64,000 bases of DNA. Origin: Sphingobacterium sp. LZ7M1 (GTDB taxonomy: Bacteria; Bacteroidota; Bacteroidia; Sphingobacteriales; Sphingobacteriaceae). Position 1 is the first letter of the stretch. The number at the start of each line of letters is the position of its first letter. The notes beneath the pieces were generated by a model that saw only the letters and a program-made list of their open reading frames with translations, was not told the origin of the DNA and ran no database searches. Below are positions 56,006-63,926 of the stretch, one piece after another. The DNA is taken from positions 1,302,001-1,366,000 of the forward strand of contig NZ_CP101134.1 of the NCBI RefSeq assembly GCF_024296865.1, in the 5' to 3' direction. Position numbers and translations under genes: made by a program.

Positions 56006-56473
56006 ATGAAATACATAATAATTATGATGCTACTCGCTGGATTACATGGAGATGATGCCTTCGCGCAATCACGTGAAGAACTGATCGCAAAAAATCAACA
56101 ATATACAGGTGCAGATACTCAAAAAGAGAAATATAAAGCCGTGTATCAATTGGATACCGATAATCCTGATATCGTAAAGAAAGCGTTCAGAAACATCAAT
56201 AACCTTCTCAAAGATCCACGTTTAAGTGGCAAACTGGAAGTCGAACTGGTGACCTTTTCCGGAGGTACGGAAGTGATGCGCAAAGACAATCAATACGAAG
56301 AACAGCTTTTGGGACTTATTGAAAAAGGAGTACGGGTGGTTCAATGCCTGAATTCTCTTGAAGAAAGAGGGTATAAAAAGGACGAACTCTTTGACTTTAT
56401 TGGATACACCCCAAGTGGCAATGGAGAACTCGTGATCTTAAATAATGAGGGCTGGACAGTGATCAAGCCTTAA
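56006..56473 (+). CDS. Exported DsrE-family protein
   Basis: 155 residues with a short signal peptide ending DDAFAQ. DsrE-like fold: YKAVYQLDTDNPDIVKKAFRNINNLL, then LEVELVTFSGGTEVM and the cysteine loop GVRVVQCLNSLEE (Cys114), where family members carry sulfur. It starts 5 nt after the TlpA-like gene. Exported DsrE proteins are frequent in Bacteroidota and usually unassigned. Together with TlpA it hints at sulfane-sulfur or thiol chemistry outside the cytoplasm. Confidence 0.9.
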   Translation: MKYIIIMMLLAGLHGDDAFAQSREELIAKNQQYTGADTQKEKYKAVYQLDTDNPDIVKKAFRNINNLLKDPRLSGKLEVELVTFSGGTEVMRKDNQYEEQLLGLIEKGVRVVQCLNSLEERGYKKDELFDFIGYTPSGNGELVILNNEGWTVIKP

Positions 56474-56490
56474 GGATCATAGCAGATAAT

Positions 56491-56524
56491 AAAAAAAAGC
56501 AACCCTTTCTGGGTTGCTTTTTTT
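56491..56524 (+). terminator. Terminator of the pump operon
   Basis: AAAAAAAGCAACCC (56491-56504) and GGGTTGCTTTTTTT (56511-56524) pair perfectly. Confidence 0.92.
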
Positions 56525-56935
56525 GAATCAGGATGGAAAGGATTGGAGGATAGACCAAGATTTACACTTCTAAAAGAATACTAGCTAACTTCCAATTCTG
56601 AACGAATAGTGAGGAATCTGTACGGTGGTCCTCCCAAACAGCCTGTCATCTTCAATCGAAGATTGAAGAATTGTACGCCATTGTTTCCCAGATCTTGGTC
56701 TAACCTTTCATCCCTTTCATCCTGGTTCAATATAGCTAACAGTTCCTGTACCGAAGGTGCAGGATGACATGATCTTCAAAAACAGTAAATAGATTCCTCA
56801 CTGATCGTTCAGAATAGCAGTGTGCTAAAGAAATTTTCTTTTGGTGCTTTAATCTTGTTTCATCCTCTCATCCTTTTCATCCTGGTTCCTTCCCAGTTCT
56901 TGGTCTATCCTCTTATCCTTTTAATCCTGGTTCAA
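56525..56935. repeat. Cluster of two intergenic repeat families
   Basis: Family R45 (unit built on GAACCAGGATGGGAAGGAT and ACCAAGATCTGG): plus copy 56525-56563 starting at the terminator T-tract; minus copies 56687-56730 and tandem 56861-56935 with a 45-bp period. The GTACGG family: copy C 56595-56683 and partial copy D 56741-56828. An open frame at 56822-57124 runs through these repeats and is not credible. Confidence 0.75.
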
Positions 56936-57008
56936 CCAATCCATCCCTTTAATTCCACTAAAATTCTACAAATTATGAAGGATATTTTTCGAACATTCTT
57001 TTGGTCTC

Positions 57009-57048
57009 ATTCGAGACATATTCGGAAAATTCGGAATGTGTCTCGAAT
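57009..57048. repeat. 15-bp inverted repeat upstream of the PHP gene
   Basis: ATTCGAGACATATTC (57009-57023) pairs with GAATGTGTCTCGAAT (57034-57048) with one G-T mismatch and a 10-nt loop. No T-tract. The rest of 56936-57236 is AT-rich. Confidence 0.6.
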
Positions 57049-57153
57049 AAGGTCCATCCAAAACTCAACAAGAATTCTCAAACGAAATGCAGTTCGGCTC
57101 ATTCAAATTTCCTTAAAAAAGTGATAGAAAAAAATGTAAAACACTTTTATTTT

Positions 57154-57193
57154 CTTAATTAATCGACAACACAATGTTAATATTCACTTAATA
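57154..57193 (+). promoter_or_regulatory. Pho-box-like repeats before the PHP phosphodiesterase
   Basis: GTTAATA (57176-57182), 4 nt, CTTAATA (57187-57193): 11-bp period. A further CTTAATT at 57154 is in phase (22 bp away). The block ends 9 nt before -7-like TATTTTCG (57203-57210). Confidence 0.55.
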
Positions 57194-57236
57194 AAGCTTT
57201 GCTATTTTCGTGACCATAACTTAAGCTGATTAAACT

Positions 57237-58385
57237 ATGAAAATCAAATCTACTCTTTTGGGAGCATTGCTTCTTTCAGTGGTTGTTACACAAGGCCAAA
57301 CTGATAACGGCATTATGGAATTATCGGAGTTTGCATATCCAGTCAAACGCAAGAACTTAAATATTCCCAATGTCAATGGTTTCCAGGTTTTGAAATGTGA
57401 TTTTCATATGCATACGGTCTTTACCGATGGTCATGTTTGGCCTAATGTCCGTGTTCAGGAAGCTTGGCGTGAAGGATTGGACGCTATTTCATATACCGAA
57501 CACATGGAATATAACCCGCACAGTGCGGATGTGAAGGTAGACCATAACCGTTCCCATGATTTAGCCGTAGAACTAGCAAAAGAAAACAATGTCCTTTTGG
57601 TGAAAGGTACTGAAATTACCCGTCAAACTCCTCCAGGCCATTTCAATGCGCTATTTATTCAAGATGCCAATACCTTAGTTTCCGATAATAATGCAAGCCT
57701 GGACCAAGAAGCGATCGATAAGGTTTATGCCCAGAAAGCCTTTATCTTCTGGAACCATCCTGGTTGGCAGGTAAATAACATACCTGGCTCTTATGAATGG
57801 ATCGATTTTGTGGAAAAGATGTACCAAGAGAAAAAGCTACATGGCATCGAAGTGGTTAATGGACTTGGATTCCATAAAAAAGCGTTGGACTGGGCATTGG
57901 ACCGAAATCTGGCCATTATTGGAAATACAGATATCCATAACCTGATTGCCCATGATTATGATATGGAAAAACCTGGGGTTCATAGAACTATGACATTGGT
58001 CATGTCAAAAGACCGTTCAGCAGCTGGAATACGTGAAGCTTTGGAAGCAGGGCGTACCGTAGTTTGGTCAAGTAACTATCTTTTTGGAAAGGAAGAACAT
58101 GTTAGGGAATTAGTGAATGCCTGTGTTTCGGTCTCAGCATCCTATCATGAAAAAATCAATGGCAAAACAAAAGTGAAGACCAGATATTATGAAATCAAGA
58201 ACAATAGTGACCTATACTTTGAACTGGAACTAAAAGAAGGAAAGGGAACAAAGCGATTGGTCCTTTATCCAGAATCCACTCAAATCTTGACTGCCGAAGA
58301 TGGCCAATCCAGACTGTCCTATGAAATTATTTCCACTTATATCAGAAGTGACAAACATTTGCAGTTTGAAGTCAATCTTAAATAA
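57237..58385 (+). CDS. Sb-PDE-like PHP-domain phosphodiesterase, exported
   Basis: 382 residues, signal peptide ending TQGQT-like. PHP metal-binding motifs: DFHMHTVFTDG (His57, His59), YTEHMEY (His89), GTEITRQ, FWNHPGW and IGNTDIHNL, which together hold two or three metal ions. The closest named relative by pattern is the Sphingobium Sb-PDE that cleaves phosphodiesters and organophosphates; relatives are common in Bacteroidota. Probable role: freeing phosphate from extracytoplasmic esters. The promoter shares a Pho-box-like element with pstS, which fits such a role. Confidence 0.88.
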   Translation: MKIKSTLLGALLLSVVVTQGQTDNGIMELSEFAYPVKRKNLNIPNVNGFQVLKCDFHMHTVFTDGHVWPNVRVQEAWREGLDAISYTEHMEYNPHSADVKVDHNRSHDLAVELAKENNVLLVKGTEITRQTPPGHFNALFIQDANTLVSDNNASLDQEAIDKVYAQKAFIFWNHPGWQVNNIPGSYEWIDFVEKMYQEKKLHGIEVVNGLGFHKKALDWALDRNLAIIGNTDIHNLIAHDYDMEKPGVHRTMTLVMSKDRSAAGIREALEAGRTVVWSSNYLFGKEEHVRELVNACVSVSASYHEKINGKTKVKTRYYEIKNNSDLYFELELKEGKGTKRLVLYPESTQILTAEDGQSRLSYEIISTYIRSDKHLQFEVNLK

Positions 58386-58414
58386 ATAAGCATACAACCA
58401 ACAAGTTAATATTA

Positions 58415-58448
58415 AAAAACCGCCCCAGAAATTCTGTGGGCGGTTTTT
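58415..58448. terminator. Terminator between convergent PHP and DUF3667 genes
   Basis: AAAAACCGCCC (58415-58425) and GGGCGGTTTTT (58438-58448) pair perfectly. Confidence 0.9.
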
Positions 58449-58468
58449 GTTAAAGATCGTATTTTGGA

Positions 58469-59542
58469 TTAATGGATCAGCAGCAGAGAAATGCTTACCA
58501 AGATCATCAATAGGATTGAAAAAGCAAATGAATTGACAATGAATACTAATATTCCTATCAGAATACTCCTTCTTTTCCTAGTCGCATAGAAACGGTGATG
58601 TGCGATAAAGAAATACAGGCCTGCATATATCATGGCAATGCCGTAAATCCATGTGGAAAGATGGTTGAACCAGGCATAGGCGTGAAGGCTCGGTTCAATC
58701 AGGTTCATGATAAGGAATAAGGTAGCGATCATGAGCAAGAAAGAAAAATAATGAAGTGTAAATACGCCATGGTCGTAATACCACCATTTTTTCTTGTCAT
58801 GGAAGAGGTACAGGATCAGTGCAAATATCGGCAGGTAGAAAAATAAGGCTTTTGGGAAAGTATGCATAAAAACAGTCACAAAGCTCTGTACTATATCATT
58901 CAATGGAACCTGATGGTCCTTCAGTTCGAAATATTTATTTACATATGGCCTGAAAATCTTTCTGATTATGGAAGGATTTACTTGGGAGATGGAGTCGTAT
59001 TCAGCTAAGGAATTAAAACTGAACAGCTTTGTGTTGCTTAAATCGGCATCATCTTCATGCTGTAAGCTATCCAGATTAAAGATTTGGTCTATTTTTGAAT
59101 TTAATTCCGCAGAATCTAAAACCCCAATGCTTCCATTGGCCAAAAGATCCTGATTTAGTTCCTTCCGTAGGATTTCCTTTTGCAAGGAATCCAGGGAAAC
59201 ATTTCCTGAATTGTCAGCATGATTGTTAGTGCCTACGAAAGACGCAATAAAGAAGGTTACAAAGGAAATGAAGATATACAGTTTGACAGGGGGCACATAT
59301 CCTTGCCTTTTACCGGAAAGGTAGATTTTGGTCAGCTTTCCTGGAAAGAACAAAAGATACTTCATGGTTTTCCAGAACTGACCATCATAGTGGGTGAAGT
59401 CTTCAAAAAAGTGGGTAAAGAGATAATGAAAAGGCTGTCTGTTTTCCGTGTTTTCCTGTCCGCAATGGGGGCAGAACCTTTCCTCGACGAAGTGACCGCA
59501 GTTTAAGCAGTTTTTTTCTTCACGTAGTTTTCCGTGGCTCAT
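58469..59542 (-). CDS. DUF3667 zinc-ribbon membrane protein
   Basis: 357 residues. A zinc ribbon CLNCGHFVEERFCPHCGQEN at 12-31 is followed by HFFEDFTHYDGQFWKTMKYLLFFPGKL, the DUF3667 signature. One membrane segment near residue 95, an acidic extracytoplasmic stretch (about 105-210), then about four membrane segments. Function of the family is unknown. Single-gene unit between two transcription units on the other strand. Confidence 0.9.
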   Translation of the reverse strand: MSHGKLREEKNCLNCGHFVEERFCPHCGQENTENRQPFHYLFTHFFEDFTHYDGQFWKTMKYLLFFPGKLTKIYLSGKRQGYVPPVKLYIFISFVTFFIASFVGTNNHADNSGNVSLDSLQKEILRKELNQDLLANGSIGVLDSAELNSKIDQIFNLDSLQHEDDADLSNTKLFSFNSLAEYDSISQVNPSIIRKIFRPYVNKYFELKDHQVPLNDIVQSFVTVFMHTFPKALFFYLPIFALILYLFHDKKKWWYYDHGVFTLHYFSFLLMIATLFLIMNLIEPSLHAYAWFNHLSTWIYGIAMIYAGLYFFIAHHRFYATRKRRSILIGILVFIVNSFAFSILLMILVSISLLLIH

Positions 59543-59782
59543 TAATTTGGTCAGTATTTTAATGCAAAATATTAAATATTATTAAAAAACTAAGGCTTTA
59601 ATCCGACAAAAAATATTAACCATGTAGGCCTTGTATGAACGCTAGGGTTCTTGTTTAATTTTTCTAATTAATAAAAAATAGAAAGTAATTGAATAAATAT
59701 TTAACATTACACTGCGTACTGAAGCCTTGTCTTAATGTATATTTTACAATTCCTTTACACAAAAACATCAATATGCATATTC
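59543..59782. other. AT-rich divergent spacer left of the pst Pho box
   Basis: Holds the promoter of the DUF3667 gene; no ORF or structured RNA seen. Confidence 0.35.
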
Positions 59783-59811
59783 GTTAATATTGGCTTAATA
59801 ATTTGTTAATT
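59783..59811 (+). promoter_or_regulatory. Pho-box-like triple repeat before pstS
   Basis: GTTAATA (59783), CTTAATA (59794), GTTAATT (59805): three 7-mers with 4-nt spacers, 11-bp period. The last ends 9 nt before -7-like CATTTTTG (59821-59828). PhoB/PhoP proteins bind 6- to 7-mers at this period. Confidence 0.6.
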
Positions 59812-59833
59812 CTTAATCTTCATTTTTGTGGGG

Positions 59834-60709
59834 ATGAGAAATAGTATAATTCGCTTTTTTCCAATCCTAACTTTGTTAGGTACTACGTTTTTCTATTCAT
59901 GTAGTAATAATTCCAATTCCATCAAGATGAAGGGGTCTGATACGGAAGTAAATTTGGCGGTCAATTTGGCTGAGAAATTCACCAAGTTGGACCCGACTTT
60001 CAGCATTGCCATTTCTGGTGGTGGATCGGGATTAGGGATCACTTCTTTGATGAATGGACAGGCAGACATTGCCAATTCCTCGAGGCCACTTTCCGAGGAG
60101 GAGGTTCAGCAATTCCAAGATAAGAACATCGATATAAAAACGGTTGTTTTTGCCGAGGATGCAACAGCCTTTATTGTTCATAAGGATTTGCCGATTGATT
60201 CCATTGATGTAGAAACCTTGGCGAAAATTATGGATGGAAGCATTAAAAATTGGTCGGAGGTTAATGCAATCAATTCTCCGGTCAACATTTATGGTCGTCA
60301 GAGCAGCTCTGGTACGCATTCCTTTGTAAAAAAGAAACTGAAGATTGAATTTGCCAACACGGCAAAGGAGATGACTGGGAATGCCCAGATTATCGAGGGA
60401 GTCAAGGCGGATAAGACTGGGATTGGTTATGTAGGAGCTGGTTATGTTTCCCCAGATCCGCAAGAAGCGCAAGGCATAAAAATACTAAAGATCAAAAAGG
60501 ATAAAACCAGCCATTCAATATCACCATTGGATCAGGATGCGATCAATAATGGTACATACTTCTTCCAAAGACCGCTGTACCAATTTATCCTGGCAAAATC
60601 TTGGGAAAAGGTTCGCCCATTTATCAATTTCGAACGCAGCCCTGCGGGAAGAATATTAATTGAAGACCATGGTTATTATATCTTAGAAAATCAAAAAAAT
60701 GAAATATAG
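59834..60709 (+). CDS. pstS: Phosphate ABC transporter, binding protein
   Basis: 291 residues from ATG 59834, 5 nt after a -7-like box. Lipoprotein Cys23 (FFYSCSNNS). Phosphate-binding loops: MKGSDTEVNL, SGGGSGLGITSL and YGRQSSSGTHSF. Overlaps pstC by 11 nt. It captures phosphate and delivers it to PstCA. The promoter has three Pho-box-like repeats. Confidence 0.94.
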   Translation: MRNSIIRFFPILTLLGTTFFYSCSNNSNSIKMKGSDTEVNLAVNLAEKFTKLDPTFSIAISGGGSGLGITSLMNGQADIANSSRPLSEEEVQQFQDKNIDIKTVVFAEDATAFIVHKDLPIDSIDVETLAKIMDGSIKNWSEVNAINSPVNIYGRQSSSGTHSFVKKKLKIEFANTAKEMTGNAQIIEGVKADKTGIGYVGAGYVSPDPQEAQGIKILKIKKDKTSHSISPLDQDAINNGTYFFQRPLYQFILAKSWEKVRPFINFERSPAGRILIEDHGYYILENQKNEI

Positions 60710-61589
60710 AGCAAGATTATCCTTGGACGTTTTTTTCAAATTCGTTTTCAAGGCCACAGGATTTTTGGTGCTAGCTTTACTGGGCGGAATATTAGCCATG
60801 TTGATTTACAATTCCTTTTCATTTTTCTTGGATGTCAGACCCTTGGATTTTATTACAGGGATGGAATGGAATCCTACCGGAAAGAATCCAAAATACGGGA
60901 TGCTTCCATTAATCATTAGTACCACGATCGTCACCTTCGGGGCGATGTTGATCGCTATTCCCTTAGGGATTGGAACAGCTGCATTTATTGCAGAATATGC
61001 CAGTCCGAGGTTGAAGAATTTTTTGAAACCGGCGATTGAAATGCTTGCTGCAATTCCTTCCGTGGTGATCGGTTTCTTAGGTATTGTGGTGGTAAGCCCA
61101 GGGATTGCGAGCTTAGCTGATCTTTCTAATGGCTTAAATGCCTTGAATGGCGCCATATTATTGGCTGTAATGGCTTTGCCAACAATCATTACGGTCGCTG
61201 AAGATGCCATACATGCTGTTCCAAAGACATATAAGGAAGCAAGTTATGGAGTAGGGGCGACTAAATGGCAAACACTTTGTAAAGTAGTGATTCCAGCAGC
61301 GGCGCCGGGCATTATTGCTGCGGTGATGCTAGGGGTTGGCCGTGCAATCGGTGAAACCATGACCGTATTGATGGCGACCGGAAATGCATCCATCTTACCG
61401 ACCAGTATGTTTGACTCCGTAAAAACCATGACAGCGACCATCGCTATTGAAATGGGGGAAGTTCCGTATCAAACAACACATTATTTCGCACTATATGCCA
61501 TTGCAACAGTTTTATTCATCATGACATTAGCAGCAAATATGTTGGGCGAGTATTTTATTAACCGATTCAGAAAATATCATGCAGCGTAG
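60699..61589 (+). CDS. pstC: Phosphate ABC transporter, permease PstC
   Basis: 296 residues, six membrane segments. Permease landmarks: LIISTTIVTFGAMLIAIPLGIGTAAFIAEY, IEMLAAIPSVVIGFLGI, and the EAA-type loop EASYGVGATKWQTLCKVVIPAAAPGII. Overlaps pstS by 11 nt at its start and pstA by 11 nt at its end, so translation of the three is coupled. Confidence 0.95.
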   Translation: MKYRARLSLDVFFKFVFKATGFLVLALLGGILAMLIYNSFSFFLDVRPLDFITGMEWNPTGKNPKYGMLPLIISTTIVTFGAMLIAIPLGIGTAAFIAEYASPRLKNFLKPAIEMLAAIPSVVIGFLGIVVVSPGIASLADLSNGLNALNGAILLAVMALPTIITVAEDAIHAVPKTYKEASYGVGATKWQTLCKVVIPAAAPGIIAAVMLGVGRAIGETMTVLMATGNASILPTSMFDSVKTMTATIAIEMGEVPYQTTHYFALYAIATVLFIMTLAANMLGEYFINRFRKYHAA

Positions 61590-62436
61590 AACACATAGAT
61601 TATCAAGTATCATTGAGTGGGGTACTTTATTGACCAGTACCTTATTGGTGTGTTTTTTTCTGGTGGTTGTGATTTGGGAAATTGTTTCCAAAGGTTCTAG
61701 TCAACTTTCTTGGGAATTTGTTTCTAAAGTTCCGTCCGATGGAATGACCAAAGGAGGGATCCTGACACCTATCATTGGAACCGTTTTGCTTACTTTGATT
61801 ACGGCATTGTTTTCCATTCCATTCGGCGTTGCCTGTGCCATCTATCTCCAAGAATATGCAGAGGATAGCTGGTTAACCAGGACCATTCGTGCTTCCATCC
61901 GTAACCTTTCTGGGGTACCTTCCATAATCTATGGCCTTTTTGGATTGGCATTATTTGTACAGGCCATGCATTTTGGAACATCATTAATTGCTGCCGGCTT
62001 AACCTTAGGGCTCCTGTCCTTACCGTATATCATTACCACAACAGAGGAAGCACTGATGCGAATCCCGAATTCAACCCGAGAAGCAGCATTAGCGGTTGGA
62101 GCAACAAAATTTGAGACCATTAAAGATGTGATCATTCCATCAGCCATGTCAGGGATTTTGACAGGTGTTGTACTGACATTGTCACGGGCAGCCGGAGAAA
62201 CAGCTCCCATACTATTTACAGGTGCCGCATTTTACATCAATGGTACCAGTGCATTTATCAATCAAGAATTTATGGCCTTGCCATATCACTTATATATGTT
62301 GTCAACACAGCATCAATCCATCGATGAAGTCCGTCCGATCGCTTATGGTACGGCTCTCGTATTAATCATTGTTGTGTTCTTACTAAACCTGACCGCATTT
62401 TATATTCGTTATAAGTACAGAAAAAATGAAAACTAA
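61579..62436 (+). CDS. pstA: Phosphate ABC transporter, permease PstA
   Basis: 285 residues, six membrane segments. Landmarks: GTVLLTLITALFSIPFGVACAIYLQEYA, RNLSGVPSIIYGLFGLALF and the EAA loop REAALAVGATKFETIKDVIIPSAMSGI. Partner of PstC; 11-nt overlaps on both sides. Confidence 0.95.
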   Translation: MQRRTHRLSSIIEWGTLLTSTLLVCFFLVVVIWEIVSKGSSQLSWEFVSKVPSDGMTKGGILTPIIGTVLLTLITALFSIPFGVACAIYLQEYAEDSWLTRTIRASIRNLSGVPSIIYGLFGLALFVQAMHFGTSLIAAGLTLGLLSLPYIITTTEEALMRIPNSTREAALAVGATKFETIKDVIIPSAMSGILTGVVLTLSRAAGETAPILFTGAAFYINGTSAFINQEFMALPYHLYMLSTQHQSIDEVRPIAYGTALVLIIVVFLLNLTAFYIRYKYRKNEN

Positions 62437-63172
62437 GTTATCCGCAGAAAATCTAAACATCAGTTTCGGTACCAAGCATGTGCTGAATAATGTGAACGTG
62501 GAGTTTGCAGAAAATGAAATTACAGCCTTGATTGGACCCTCAGGATGCGGAAAGAGTACTTTGTTGCGTTCTTTCAATAGAATGCATGACCTTTCAGCAG
62601 ATGCCAAAATAACAGGCTCCTTGAAGTTGGAGGATCTCGATCTTTATTCCAAATCCGTTCCTGTTACGGAAATCAGAAAGCGAATTGGCATGGTTTTCCA
62701 AAAAGCCAATCCATTTCCGAAGAGTATCTATGAGAATATCGCTTATGGCTTAAAGATCAACAATTTGCCACATGATAAAGCTATCATTGAAAAGGCTTTG
62801 CGTGAAGCATTCCTATGGGAAGAGGTAAAGAACGATTTGAAAATGCCTGCTACCCGTTTATCTGGTGGTCAGCAACAGCGTTTATGTATAGCACGTGCGG
62901 TTGCCCTGAGACCTGAAGTTATTTTGATGGATGAGCCCTGTTCGGCTCTGGATCCTGTGAGTACCTTGAAAATCGAAGAGCTGATCATGCACCTGAAAGA
63001 GAAATACACGATCGTTATTGTTACCCATAATATGCAACAGGCGCAGCGTATTGCTGATAAAACAGTCTTTATGTACTTAGGAGAGGTAAAAGAAGAGGGC
63101 TTGACCCAGCAAATATTTGGAAATCCGCTGAACGAAGTTACCGCAAATTACATTACTGGCCAGTTTGGCTAA
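62426..63172 (+). CDS. pstB: Phosphate ABC transporter, ATPase PstB
   Basis: 248 residues. Walker A GPSGCGKST, ABC signature LSGGQQQRL, Walker B VILMDEP and the H-loop IVTHNMQQ are all intact; KTKLSAENLNISFGTKHVL is the usual PstB start. Overlaps pstA by 11 nt. No phoU follows directly; the next gene, 227 bp on, is a lipoprotein. Confidence 0.96.
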   Translation: MKTKLSAENLNISFGTKHVLNNVNVEFAENEITALIGPSGCGKSTLLRSFNRMHDLSADAKITGSLKLEDLDLYSKSVPVTEIRKRIGMVFQKANPFPKSIYENIAYGLKINNLPHDKAIIEKALREAFLWEEVKNDLKMPATRLSGGQQQRLCIARAVALRPEVILMDEPCSALDPVSTLKIEELIMHLKEKYTIVIVTHNMQQAQRIADKTVFMYLGEVKEEGLTQQIFGNPLNEVTANYITGQFG

Positions 63173-63399
63173 TCAAAAGAGATATTTTTCCGTTCCGTTT
63201 ATATATTATATTATCCTTGTGTGAACCTTGAGATTACTTCGGTAAACCAAGGTTCTCTTATTTTAGGATACCTCCCTCATCTTCAAATCCTTATTAATAT
63301 GATGCTAAAAACATTTATGTTAGGTTTTTGTTAAACTATTAAAACTTTCTTTGAGTTATTAGAATTTAAACTATATTTAACCGTTAAAATAATTAAGTT
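63173..63399. other. Spacer between pstB and the lipoprotein gene
   Basis: AT-rich. A weak pair, TTTAAAC (63365) and TTTAACC (63376), has the same 11-bp period as the Pho-box-like repeats, but no -7 box at the right distance was seen. Confidence 0.3.
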
Positions 63400-63849
63400 A
63401 TGAGAAAATTAATCGTTTTTTGTGGCCTTTGTGCTTTGTTCCTGAGCAGTTGCGGACTTAAGGGATCTGGTGAAGTCGTAAAAGGGCCTCAATTGTTGAC
63501 CGTGGAGTTTGTAGGTCAACAAGATTCTGTCCTTCAGAATAGCAAAGGAAAAGTGAAATTATTTGCCGTACCAGCAAATGTAGCCGATGTATCAGCTACC
63601 ATGATAGATGAAGTAGACTTTGAGGCAGCACAAGTGCCCTTTACCGTGGATTTTGAAATCCCAATGGACCATTTAACATTGATCAAACCAGAAGTACAAG
63701 AAGGAGATTCCATTAAATATTATGTTTCAATGGATTGGGATTCCAATGGCGATGGCCAAATTGATTCGATGGATATGTCAATTGATTTTGATAGACAGTT
63801 CCCTGATATCGATATCAACCAATTACACCAACAAGTCTTCCTTAAATAA
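63400..63849 (+). CDS. Lipoprotein with Ca2+-binding-type loop
   Basis: 149 residues; lipoprotein Cys18 (LFLSSCGLKG). The body is beta-rich (LLTVEFVGQQ, VKLFAVPANVADVSATM, VPFTVDFEIP), resembling YscW/YbaY small lipoproteins. An EF-hand-like loop, DWDSNGDGQIDSMD, lies near residues 117-130, with alternating Asp residues. Role unknown. Follows pstB but its spacing suggests its own promoter. Confidence 0.78.
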   Translation: MRKLIVFCGLCALFLSSCGLKGSGEVVKGPQLLTVEFVGQQDSVLQNSKGKVKLFAVPANVADVSATMIDEVDFEAAQVPFTVDFEIPMDHLTLIKPEVQEGDSIKYYVSMDWDSNGDGQIDSMDMSIDFDRQFPDIDINQLHQQVFLK

Positions 63850-63896
63850 GGCTTGTTGCATTCAAGAATTTTAGTTGTTTTTTAAATTTTTTAGTT

Positions 63897-63926
63897 AAGG
63901 ATTTCCGAAAGGGAATCCTTTTTTTT
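63897..63926 (+). terminator. Terminator of the last lipoprotein gene
   Basis: AAGGATTTCC (63897-63906) pairs with GGGAATCCTT (63911-63920) with one mismatch; T-tract to 63926. Confidence 0.85.

Noticed and set aside
56822..57124. Open frame of 100 codons in the spacer before the PHP gene
   Set aside because: It begins inside known repeat units, has a GTG start and low-complexity Ile/Leu/Phe/Pro content from the repeats, and resembles no protein.
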